The notes: a model not told the origin generated them from the sequence alone. Counted from the first letter of the stretch, positions 1 to 5,472 are shown. The stretch: 6,152 nt of DNA from Amphritea sp. (GCA_018067325.1 JAGPUU010000063.1:1-6152); one strand, 5' to 3'. Translations and numbers: made by a program.

Positions 1-198
1 TCAATTGTATAGGTTGTCGGATTAGTCGTGAAGAAGCTGCTTGAAGCTTTTGACGTTGCAAGCAGAGTAATTGACGAAGTCGCGTCTAGGTGGATTACCG
101 TTGCGAAAAGGCGCCGCAACGTTGTCTTCGCTCGCAGGCTCGCTTCGGCTCGAACCACATTAGTGGTTCTCATCCCCCCCATCAAATATTGGAGGCAC
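1..198. other. Structured non-coding stretch beyond the tRNA-Tyr terminator
   Basis: I find no recognisable gene here. The DNA can form two perfect 7-bp stems: 99-105 with 115-121 (CGTTGCG/CGCAACG, 9-nt loop) and 152-158 with 163-169 (GAACCAC/GTGGTTC, loop ATTA). Between them, GGCTCG is repeated at 137-142 and 147-152. A run of seven C ends near 180. Both strands stay open for some distance: plus from 28, and minus from an ATG at 173-171 to the left edge. However, the plus frame runs on through the tRNA antisense and neither translation resembles a family I know. It could be a dispersed structured repeat, tRNA-flanking debris, or the end of an unseen gene. Confidence 0.4.
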
Positions 199-225
199 AA
201 AAAAGCCCCGTTGGTTAACGAGGCT
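199..225 (-). terminator. Rho-independent terminator of tRNA-Tyr
   Basis: On the minus strand a 9-bp stem (225-217 with 212-204, one G-U pair) closes a 4-nt loop and is followed directly by six T (204-199). It starts 18 nt past the encoded CCA end of the tRNA, so it most likely ends a transcript carrying only this tRNA. A 12-bp palindrome, ATCGAATTCGAT (233-244), lies in the trailer between tRNA and terminator. Confidence 0.9.
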
Positions 226-243
226 CTTTCGTATCGAATTCGA

Positions 244-327
244 TGGTGGTGGGGGGTGGATTCGAACCACCGAAGCTCGCGCGTCAGATTTACAGTCTGA
301 TCCCTTTGGCCACTCGGGAACCCCACC
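244..327 (-). tRNA. tRNA-Tyr (anticodon GTA)
   Basis: Read on the minus strand, this is an 84-nt class II tRNA with the 3' CCA encoded (246-244). The acceptor stem GGTGGGG/CCCCACC (327-321 with 254-248) is perfect and the discriminator base is A (247). The anticodon stem TCAGA/TCTGA encloses loop CTGTAAA, placing GTA at 293-291. A long variable arm of about 12 nt follows, as expected for bacterial tyrosine tRNA. The T stem GGTGG/CCACC holds loop TTCGAAT. It stands alone with its own promoter and terminator, transcribed away from nrdA. The discriminator segment between its -10 and start is GC-rich, as is usual for growth-rate-controlled stable RNA. Confidence 0.97.
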
Positions 328-340
328 ACAAGGAGCGCGT

Positions 341-369
341 ATATTATTGATTTGTTACCCGACTGTAAA
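341..369 (-). promoter_or_regulatory. Promoter of tRNA-Tyr
   Basis: On the minus strand, -35 TTTACA (369-364; 5/6 to TTGACA) and -10 TAATAT (346-341; 4/6) are separated by exactly 17 bp. Transcription would begin near 334, giving a leader of about 7 nt. The segment after the -10 is GC-rich (ACGCGCTCC), typical of stringently controlled stable-RNA promoters. Upstream of the -35, A and T tracts at 374-389, which are also a 6-bp inverted repeat, resemble an UP element. Confidence 0.75.
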
Positions 370-409
370 GTAGAAAAAGCAAACTTTTTGCACAGTTTGG
401 TAGGGTCTT

Positions 410-423
410 TTGATCATTATCAA
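410..423. promoter_or_regulatory. FNR/ANR-type binding site
   Basis: TTGATCATTATCAA matches the FNR/ANR consensus TTGAT-N4-ATCAA at all ten defined bases, and the palindrome extends to 7 bp per arm (408-414 with 419-425). Ten fixed bases are expected by chance about once per million positions, so a match inside a 440-bp intergenic region is notable. The centre (416.5) is about 170 bp upstream of the predicted nrdA start and about 82 bp upstream of the predicted tRNA-Tyr start. A weak -10-like TAAAAT at 449-454 would put the box near -44 of a distal nrdA promoter. Which promoter it serves is unknown. Confidence 0.6.
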
Positions 424-525
424 AATTTATGTTTTTTTTATTTTTAATTAAAATTATTCAATTTTTAAGTAATTTTCTGCAACGCTGATGGTACGGGCTT
501 TTGGCTAAATTTTACCGTTTGGCTA
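422..525. other. AT-rich tract and short direct repeats upstream of nrdA
   Basis: Between 422 and 476 only three bases are G or C, and a 12-bp palindrome TTTTAATTAAAA sits at 442-453. Such DNA is often curved and favours nucleoid proteins or upstream RNA polymerase contacts. Just downstream, TTTGGCTA occurs twice on the same strand (500-507 and 518-525), 18 bp apart. I cannot name a regulator for these repeats. Confidence 0.4.
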
Positions 526-551
526 CACCCATAAAAAGTCAAAATCAAGTA

Positions 552-579
552 TTGTAATTAACTCGTTTATATCTATATT
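552..579 (+). promoter_or_regulatory. Predicted sigma70 promoter of the nrdAB-fdx operon
   Basis: TTGTAA (552-557; 4/6 to TTGACA), a 16-bp spacer and TATATT (574-579; 5/6 to TATAAT) form a plausible promoter with transcription starting near 586. The -10 lies inside the upstream NrdR box and the start site lies between the two boxes, so NrdR bound to both would cover the promoter. This geometry supports the assignment more than the hexamers alone do. The predicted leader to the nrdA ATG is about 180 nt. Confidence 0.6.
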
Positions 580-616
580 TAGTGGCTGATGTTTTGGCGC
601 GCACAACATGTAGTGT
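570..616 (+). promoter_or_regulatory. Tandem NrdR boxes controlling nrdA
   Basis: Two 16-bp sites fit the NrdR consensus ACACWATATATWGTGT. Box 1 (570-585, TATCTATATTTAGTGG) matches 11/16, including nearly all of the CWATATATWG core. Box 2 (601-616, GCACAACATGTAGTGT) matches 13/16. Their starts are 31 bp apart, leaving a 15-bp spacer. This places them on the same DNA face about three helical turns apart, as is characteristic of NrdR-controlled ribonucleotide reductase promoters. NrdR senses ATP/dATP through an ATP-cone and represses when dATP is high. The nrdR gene is not in this window. Confidence 0.85.
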
Positions 617-664
617 GCTTAACCGGATACTGATACAAGTCAGTCGATGGATTAGATTCAACAT

Positions 665-733
665 CAAGGGATTTTAGGCCTAATGGATCAATGAGCCTAA
701 TCCCGCCCTTGAAAGGCTCGTCTAAGAAGCCTT
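665..733 (+). other. Stem-loops in the nrdA 5' leader
   Basis: The predicted nrdA leader RNA can form two adjacent hairpins. The first pairs CAAGGG (665-670) with CCCTTG (706-711) and, inside it, TTAGGC (674-679) with GCCTAA (695-700), with a 15-nt apical loop. A register shift lets GGGATT (668-673) pair with AATCCC (699-704) instead. The second pairs AAGGCT (713-718) with AGCCTT (728-733) around a 9-nt loop. GAGCC (693-697) can alternatively pair with GGCTC (715-719), which would break both. A smaller stem, ACTGA/TCAGT, lies at 629-644. No U-run follows, so this is not an intrinsic terminator. The start-codon region lies 24 nt further on. Confidence 0.5.
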
Positions 734-767
734 CATACATTATGATTTTCAGACTTGGGAAAGCGAA

Positions 768-3035
768 ATGCAGGACATATTGGTAACGAAACGGGATGGG
801 CGTCAGGAAACTCTGGACCTGGAGAAAATTCACCGAGTAGTTATCTGGGCCGCACACGGCCTTCAGAATGTCTCAGTCTCTCAAGTGGAATTGAAGGCTC
901 ATATTCAGTTTTACGATGGCATTAAAACCGCAGATATACACGAAACACTGATCAAATCAGCTGCGGATCTAATCTCAGAAGATGCACCGGATTATCAGTA
1001 CCTGTCAGCACGTCTTGCTATCTTTCATCTGCGTAAGCGCGCTTTTGACAGCTTTGAGCCCCCACATCTGATGGCCCATGTGGCGCAGATGGTCGATGCG
1101 GGCCGTTATGATAAACACCTGATAGAAGATTACAGCGAAGCAGAGTTTAATCAGCTCAATGAATACATTGATCACGGTCGGGATATGAACTTCAGCTATG
1201 TTGCCGTCAAGCAGCTGGAAGGTAAGTATCTGGTTCAGAACCGTGTCACCCACGAGATTTATGAAAGCCCGCAGATTCTATATATGTTGGTATCTGCTTG
1301 CCTGTTTGCTAACTACCCGAAAGAGAGTCGCCTGGAATACGTTAAACGTTTCTACGATGCATGCTCTCTGTTTAAATTGTCGTTGCCTACGCCAATTATG
1401 GCGGGTGTGCGTACTCCGACACGTCAGTTTAGCTCCTGTGTACTGATTGAGTCTGGCGATTCACTTGATTCGATTAATGCAACCGCTAGTGCGATTGTTA
1501 AATATGTCAGTCAGCGTGCGGGTATTGGTATCAATGCAGGTCGTATTCGTGCGTTGGGTAGCCCTATACGGGGTGGTGAAGCTTTCCATACTGGTTGTAT
1601 ACCGTTTTATAAGTACTTCCAGACGGCTGTGAAATCCTGTTCACAGGGTGGGGTTCGTGGGGGTGCTGCAACTTTGTTTTACCCGCTATGGCATCTTGAG
1701 GTTGAATCGCTGCTAGTTCTTAAGAATAACCGTGGTGTTGAAGAGAACCGTGTTCGCCATCTGGATTATGGTGTTCAACTGAATAAGCTGATGTATACCC
1801 GTCTAATTAAAGGCGGCAATATTACGCTGTTTAGTCCCCATGAAGTGCCAGGGCTATACGATGCTTTCTTCGCCGACCAAGATGAGTTTGAGCGTCTATA
1901 TGTGAAGTACGAGCAGGATGAAAGTATCCGTAAGAAGACCATCAAAGCGGTTGAGTTGTTTGGTATTCTAGCATCGGAGCGTGCATCGACTGGGCGGATC
2001 TATATTCAGAATGTTGATCACTGCAATACCCACAGTCCGTTCGACCCTAAGGTTGCACCGATTAAACAATCGAATCTCTGTCTCGAGATAGCACTGCCAA
2101 CGAAACCGATGAATGATATTAACGATGAGAAGGGCGAAATTGCACTTTGTACTCTGTCGGCATTTAACCTGGGTGCACTTGAAAATCTCGATGAGCTGGA
2201 GAATCTGTCCGATCTGATCGTACGAGCATTAGATAGTTTGCTGGATTATCAGGACTATCCAATTGAGGCTGCCCGGACTGCCTCTATGAACCGTCGTACC
2301 CTGGGTGTGGGCGTAACAAACTTTGCCTATTATCTAGCGAAGAATGGCGTACGCTACTCTGACGGTTCTGCTAACGGTCTGGTCCACAAGACGTTTGAAG
2401 CGGTTCAGTATTACCTACTGAAAGCGTCTAATCAGCTTGCTAAAGAGCAGGGCCCGTGTAAGTTATTTAACGAAACGAATTATGCGAAAGGCATTCTGCC
2501 AACTGATACCTATAAGCGTGAAGTAGATGAGTTCTGTGATGAGCCGCTGCACTACTTCTGGGAAACGTTACGTGAAGACATCCGTGAGTTTGGTTTGCGT
2601 AACAGTACACTGACAGCGCTGATGCCATGCGAGACATCTTCTCAAATTACCAACTCGACTAATGGTATTGAGCCGCCTCGCGGTTATGTTAGCGTCAAGG
2701 CCAGTAAAGACGGCGTGATGAAACAGGTTGTTCCAGAGTATGCTGAATTGAAAGATGACTATGAGTTGTTGTGGGATATTCCTACCAACGAAGGTTATCT
2801 ACAGCTGGTGGGTATCATGCAGAAGTTTGTCGACCAGGCGATCTCCTCTAATACCAATTATGATCCTGCAAAATTCCCAGGTGATAAAGTACCGATGAAG
2901 CAGCTGCTAAAAGATCTGCTTACCGCTTATAAGTATGGTATTAAAACGCTCTACTACCATAACACCCGTGATGGCGCGACCGATCAGCATGATGATATGA
3001 CTGGTAGCTGTGAAAGTGGTGCTTGTAAGCTTTGA
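768..3035 (+). CDS. nrdA: Ribonucleoside-diphosphate reductase class Ia, alpha subunit
   Basis: This 755-aa cytoplasmic enzyme subunit reduces ribonucleoside diphosphates to deoxyribonucleotides together with NrdB. It is collinear with E. coli NrdA (761 aa), offset by one residue. Residues 1-95 form the ATP-cone (K8, R9, H58, H87), which senses ATP/dATP. The specificity site keeps D231, R261, R268 and loop 2 (C291-SQGGVRGG). The active site has the redox cysteines C224 and C461, the thiyl-radical C438, and N436 and E440. Radical-transfer tyrosines Y729 and Y730 are intact. The C-terminal shuttle pair is C748 and C753 (CESGAC). The ATG at 768 aligns with the family start; a weak GGGAAAG lies upstream. 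The linker before the C-terminal cysteines is about five residues shorter than in E. coli. No intein is present. First gene of the operon, under predicted NrdR control. Confidence 0.98.
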   Translation: MQDILVTKRDGRQETLDLEKIHRVVIWAAHGLQNVSVSQVELKAHIQFYDGIKTADIHETLIKSAADLISEDAPDYQYLSARLAIFHLRKRAFDSFEPPHLMAHVAQMVDAGRYDKHLIEDYSEAEFNQLNEYIDHGRDMNFSYVAVKQLEGKYLVQNRVTHEIYESPQILYMLVSACLFANYPKESRLEYVKRFYDACSLFKLSLPTPIMAGVRTPTRQFSSCVLIESGDSLDSINATASAIVKYVSQRAGIGINAGRIRALGSPIRGGEAFHTGCIPFYKYFQTAVKSCSQGGVRGGAATLFYPLWHLEVESLLVLKNNRGVEENRVRHLDYGVQLNKLMYTRLIKGGNITLFSPHEVPGLYDAFFADQDEFERLYVKYEQDESIRKKTIKAVELFGILASERASTGRIYIQNVDHCNTHSPFDPKVAPIKQSNLCLEIALPTKPMNDINDEKGEIALCTLSAFNLGALENLDELENLSDLIVRALDSLLDYQDYPIEAARTASMNRRTLGVGVTNFAYYLAKNGVRYSDGSANGLVHKTFEAVQYYLLKASNQLAKEQGPCKLFNETNYAKGILPTDTYKREVDEFCDEPLHYFWETLREDIREFGLRNSTLTALMPCETSSQITNSTNGIEPPRGYVSVKASKDGVMKQVVPEYAELKDDYELLWDIPTNEGYLQLVGIMQKFVDQAISSNTNYDPAKFPGDKVPMKQLLKDLLTAYKYGIKTLYYHNTRDGATDQHDDMTGSCESGACKL

Positions 3036-3137
3036 TGCTGGTAGCACGAACTGTGTGAAGAATTCCAGGCCGGTGTGCCACAACCGCCGGTCGTTAGTTT
3101 TGTCACCCTGTAATCAGGGCAAGAGTATCGAGACGAA
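3036..3137 (+). other. nrdA-nrdB intergenic spacer with hairpins
   Basis: This 102-bp gap holds no gene. It contains a bulged 6-bp stem (3068-3074 with 3083-3088, built on CGGT/ACCG) and a 5-bp stem CCCTG-TAAT-CAGGG (3106-3119) shortly before the nrdB ribosome-binding region. Neither has a U-run, so read-through from nrdA is expected. They could act as RNA processing or stability elements that adjust the subunit ratio. Confidence 0.45.
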
Positions 3138-4268
3138 ATGCTATATTCAACGTTTGATCCAACTTTCAATGATGCCACTAAAGAGCCGATGTTTTTCGGT
3201 CATAGCGTCAACATCGCCCGTTACGATAAGCAGAAATACCCGATTATTGAAAAGCTGATTGAAAAACAGCTTTCTTTCTTCTGGCGTCCTGAAGAGGTTG
3301 ATCTGTCGACCGACCGTAAAGACTTTATGGTGATGCCAGAACATGAGAAACATATATTTCTCAGTAACCTGAAATATCAGACCCTGCTTGACTCTGTGCA
3401 GGGGCGTTCGCCTAATATCGCTTTTTTGCCGATAGTTTCTTTGCCTGAACTGGAAACCTGGCTGGAAACCTGGTCCTTTAGTGAGACTATCCATAGTCGC
3501 TCCTATACTCACATTATCCGTAATATTATGACGGAACCGGCTGACGTATTCGATGAGATTGTGACTAACGAAGAGATCGTTAAGCGGGCCAAGAGCGTTA
3601 CCAAACTGTACGATGAATTCATTGAGATAATGACTATTTACATGATTCAGGGGGCTGGTCAGCATACTATCGATGGTAAGACCTACGATGTCAGCATGCG
3701 AACCCTGAAAACCAAGCTCTATCTGACCTTGGTCTCTGTAAACGTACTGGAAGCGATCCGTTTCTACGTTAGTTTTGCCTGTTCTTTTGCCTTCGCAGAG
3801 CGCGCGATTATGGAAGGCAACGCTAAGATCATTAAATTGATTGCCCGGGATGAAGCGCTGCACCTGACTGGTACGCAGTTTATGTTGAATGTATTGGCCT
3901 CCGGTGCCGACGATCCTGACTTTAAAGAGATTGCCAAAGAGTGTGAACCACAGGTTTATGAGATCTTTAGAGAAGCGGCAGAGGAGGAAAAAGAGTGGGC
4001 GGAATACCTCTTCAAAGATGGTTCTATGATCGGTCTTAATGCCCGTATTCTGGCTGACTATGTTGAATATATTACTAATGTGCGGATGAAAGCGCTGAAT
4101 CTGAAAGAAATTTTTCCGGCTAAGCAAAATCCGCTACCATGGATGAATGCGTGGCTGGTCAGCGATAACGTGCAGGTTGCACCGCAGGAAGCTGAGATAA
4201 GCTCGTATCTGGTAGGAGCGATTGATAATGAAGTGGCAGATGACGACTTCGACGACTTCGACCTCTGA
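3138..4268 (+). CDS. nrdB: Ribonucleoside-diphosphate reductase class Ia, beta subunit
   Basis: This 376-aa subunit, the same length as E. coli NrdB, carries the diiron-oxo centre and stable tyrosyl radical that start catalysis in NrdA. Counting Met as 1, the iron ligands D85, E116, H119, E205, E239 and H242 are all present, as is the radical tyrosine Y123 (in SETIHSRSY). W49 and Y357 complete the radical path to NrdA. The C-terminal tail, which docks on NrdA, ends DDFDDFDL and is more acidic than in E. coli. The Tyr at 123 marks an ordinary Fe-dependent class Ia protein, not a tyrosine-lacking class Ic one. The start is the only ATG giving family length; the Shine-Dalgarno (GAGACGA) is weak. 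It lies 102 bp after nrdA and 25 bp before the ferredoxin, so co-transcription is likely. Confidence 0.98.
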   Translation: MLYSTFDPTFNDATKEPMFFGHSVNIARYDKQKYPIIEKLIEKQLSFFWRPEEVDLSTDRKDFMVMPEHEKHIFLSNLKYQTLLDSVQGRSPNIAFLPIVSLPELETWLETWSFSETIHSRSYTHIIRNIMTEPADVFDEIVTNEEIVKRAKSVTKLYDEFIEIMTIYMIQGAGQHTIDGKTYDVSMRTLKTKLYLTLVSVNVLEAIRFYVSFACSFAFAERAIMEGNAKIIKLIARDEALHLTGTQFMLNVLASGADDPDFKEIAKECEPQVYEIFREAAEEEKEWAEYLFKDGSMIGLNARILADYVEYITNVRMKALNLKEIFPAKQNPLPWMNAWLVSDNVQVAPQEAEISSYLVGAIDNEVADDDFDDFDL

Positions 4269-4293
4269 GGCTGAAGGACCTAAGGAACAGGTG

Positions 4294-4560
4294 ATGTCTG
4301 GAATTCCAAGAATAAAAGTTAATCATTACAGTACTTTTTTCTATCAGTATGAGTTTTCTCTACTGGATGCGCTTGAGGCGCAAGAGATTCCTGCACCTTA
4401 TAACTGCCGTGGTGGTTACTGTGGTTGCTGCCGGGTTCGCCTGATTGAGGGCGAAGTTGAAGAGGTTCAGGATGCGCTATATGACACCGTGGGTGATGAA
4501 ATTCTGGCTTGTTGTATGAAACCAGTTTCCCATGTCGAGATAGAAATACCAGAAGATTAA
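4294..4560 (+). CDS. yfaE: 2Fe-2S ferredoxin, YfaE-type, NrdB cofactor maintenance
   Basis: The product is an 88-aa plant-type ferredoxin. The cluster ligands follow C38-X4-C43-X2-C46-X26-C73, the spacing seen in E. coli YfaE. That protein lies in the same place after nrdB and donates electrons for assembly and repair of the NrdB diferric-tyrosyl cofactor; I infer the same role here. The start at 4294 is chosen because AAGGA (4282-4286) sits 7 nt upstream and the protein then has family length. An in-frame ATG at 4222 would add 24 low-complexity residues read out of frame through the end of nrdB. Two extra cysteines, C45 and C74, flank ligand positions: the loop reads YCGCCR where YfaE has YCGSCR. 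No clear terminator follows. Confidence 0.92.
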   Translation: MSGIPRIKVNHYSTFFYQYEFSLLDALEAQEIPAPYNCRGGYCGCCRVRLIEGEVEEVQDALYDTVGDEILACCMKPVSHVEIEIPED

Positions 4561-4831
4561 ACTCACTTGGAACCTTTTGGTTACATGATTGATAATGAGC
4601 GGTTATCTCAGTGGGTAATCGCACTATCCTGCGAAAGTTCTTCACAGCCTTCTAAGCTTTTCCTTAAGTCTATAGATTGTGCGATGCACAGGCCTTAGGT
4701 TGTTTCTGTTGTGGCCGCTAAGTGATTGAAAGATAATAGACTATATTTTATACAGCTGCTTTTCTGAACAGATCGCTGAAGTCCTTATATACCGTGCTTC
4801 AGGGCAGGTTGTAAAATAGTAATGCACTGAC

Positions 4832-4840
4832 TTATCCACA
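4832..4840 (+). promoter_or_regulatory. DnaA box (perfect consensus)
   Basis: TTATCCACA matches the strongest DnaA-binding consensus at 9/9. It lies in the middle of an inverted repeat, AATGCAC (4821-4827) and GTGCATT (4847-4853), and overlaps the weak -35 of the following predicted promoter. DnaA is known to regulate nrdAB in E. coli from upstream of nrdA. Here the box is downstream of the operon, so it more likely acts on the next genes or titrates DnaA. Clustered boxes expected of an origin are not seen. Confidence 0.65.
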
Positions 4841-4860
4841 GAAAATGTGCATTTTATAAT
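4832..4860 (+). promoter_or_regulatory. Possible promoter for the DUF2986-VF530 pair
   Basis: A perfect -10 hexamer TATAAT (4855-4860) lies 17 bp after TTATCC (4832-4837), a poor -35 (3/6) coinciding with the DnaA box. Start near 4867 would give a leader of about 160 nt to the DUF2986 ATG. Closer alternatives are TAGAAT (4960-4965) and TATAAG (4972-4977), neither with a good -35. The real promoter cannot be decided from sequence alone. Confidence 0.35.
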
Positions 4861-5025
4861 GCTTGATACGTGGCTGTTTTTCTGGGCTTTTTATTCGCAG
4901 AGCAGCGTTAATAGTTTTATCAATTCGATCGATTCTGTGAACTGATCTCTAAACTCCGGTAGAATCACCGGTATAAGACTTAAATTGATTTTCCAGGCAG
5001 ATGTTGCTCTGAGAGAGATGGGAAT

Positions 5026-5163
5026 ATGAACAAAAAGAAGAAAATTAACTCGATACTGAGAAAGCGAGCGAAGCGAGTGTCAGATCGCTTAAAGATTTCA
5101 AATAAACCTCGTTATGTTTCAAAAGCTGAAAGGGAGCGTCTGGCTGAACAGGCCGAGGCATGA
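5026..5163 (+). CDS. DUF2986 family small basic protein
   Basis: A 45-aa protein, [20 protein letters not shown]..., very rich in lysine and arginine (strongly basic first 29 residues) with an acidic C-terminal helix-like end ([13 protein letters not shown]). The opening and the internal [11 protein letters not shown] segment match my memory of DUF2986, a small family of unknown function found in marine gammaproteobacteria. No signal peptide or membrane segment is visible. The charge suggests nucleic-acid or ribosome contact, which is inference. A GAGAGAG/GGGA stretch (5011-5023) provides the ribosome-binding site. Upstream ATGs at 5001 and 5018 hit stops within three codons. Its TGA overlaps the next gene's ATG (ATGA), so the two are probably translationally coupled. 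Confidence 0.8.
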   Translation: MNKKKKINSILRKRAKRVSDRLKISNKPRYVSKAERERLAEQAEA

Positions 5164-5438
5164 GCGAAGCACAAGCATCAGACGCTCAACAGCAGAGCGC
5201 TCAGAAAAATAACCCACTACATGGGGTTACTCTGAAGCAGGTGGTAACCGAGCTTGAGGCTGAATATGGTTGGCAAGAGCTGGCTTCACGCATTGATATT
5301 CGTTGTTTTAAAAGTGATCCCAGTATTAAATCGAGTCTTAAGTTTTTACGACAGACACCCTGGGCTCGTGAAAAGGTCGAGGGGCTGTGGATACGCTTAC
5401 AGGAAAGTAAAAAAATCTGGGAATCTCCCGTCGAGTGA
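5160..5438 (+). CDS. VF530 family (DUF2132) DNA-binding protein
   Basis: A 92-aa cytoplasmic protein. After a disordered Gln/Ser/Ala-rich head (residues 1-16), the conserved family core runs from [13 protein letters not shown] (about 17) through YGWQEL, INIRCF-like DIRCFK, and [20 protein letters not shown] (about 55-74). Those motifs identify the VF530/DUF2132 family, whose Vibrio fischeri member has a solved structure and binds DNA. The cellular role is not established. The start at 5160 overlaps the DUF2986 stop by 4 nt and has no good Shine-Dalgarno of its own, so it likely depends on translation of the upstream gene. It converges with the minus-strand gene, 34 bp away, with no visible terminator between. 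Confidence 0.9.
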   Translation: MSEAQASDAQQQSAQKNNPLHGVTLKQVVTELEAEYGWQELASRIDIRCFKSDPSIKSSLKFLRQTPWAREKVEGLWIRLQESKKIWESPVE

Positions 5439-5472
5439 AAGTCTGATTATCTTATTCATCCAATGAGTGTTT

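Larger units (their letters stand above)
4561..5025. other. Gene-free intergenic region between ferredoxin and DUF2986
   Basis: No credible coding region is seen in these 465 bp. Structure is limited to small hairpins: AACC-TTTT-GGTT at 4571-4582, TGTGC-GAT-GCACA at 4678-4690, and CCGGT/ACCGG at 4956-4971. None has a U-tract, so the nrd operon has no visible intrinsic terminator. The right half contains a perfect DnaA box in an inverted repeat, promoter-like hexamers, and a second weaker DnaA-like 9-mer TTATTCGCA (4891-4899). A minus-strand promoter-like pair, TTTACA (4815-4810) and TATATA (4791-4786) with an 18-bp spacer, would transcribe back towards the ferredoxin, but no gene lies there. 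Confidence 0.5.

Noticed and set aside
2..173. Minus-strand frame from ATG at 173-171, open to the left edge (57 or more codons)
   Set aside because: It is Ser/Thr-rich with no recognised family, lies in a hairpin-rich segment, and is preceded only by a G-run directly touching the ATG. It is listed as unexplained DNA instead.
28..300. Plus-strand reading frame of 90 codons near the left edge
   Set aside because: Its last third is the antisense of the tRNA-Tyr terminator and body, it has no ribosome-binding site, and the translation resembles no known family.
617..767. Cobalamin riboswitch before nrdA
   Set aside because: Such riboswitches control some B12-independent reductases, but the conserved B12-box and overall length are not seen here.
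579..857. Minus-strand frame over the nrdA promoter and start
   Set aside because: It overlaps the nrdA start and regulatory region and has no family resemblance.
3147..4127. Long minus-strand frame (326 codons) inside nrdB
   Set aside because: It is wholly antisense to a highly conserved nrdB, and its translation mirrors NrdB codon structure without family features.
4222..4293. Upstream in-frame start for the ferredoxin
   Set aside because: It would overlap nrdB and add a low-complexity Thr/Ser head, whereas the ATG at 4294 has a good Shine-Dalgarno and gives the usual length.
4319..4645. Minus-strand frame over the ferredoxin
   Set aside because: It is antisense to the cluster-binding cysteines of a clear ferredoxin and shows no domain.
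4585..4698. 37-codon plus-strand frame after the ferredoxin
   Set aside because: There is no Shine-Dalgarno and no recognisable composition or motif. Frames of this size are expected by chance.
4740..4755. LexA/SOS-box-like sequence ending ATACAG
   Set aside because: Only the right half fits CTGT-N8-ACAG; the left half is wrong.
5386..5394. DnaA-box-like TGTGGATAC inside the VF530 gene
   Set aside because: It has one mismatch, lies within conserved coding sequence and has no partner sites nearby.
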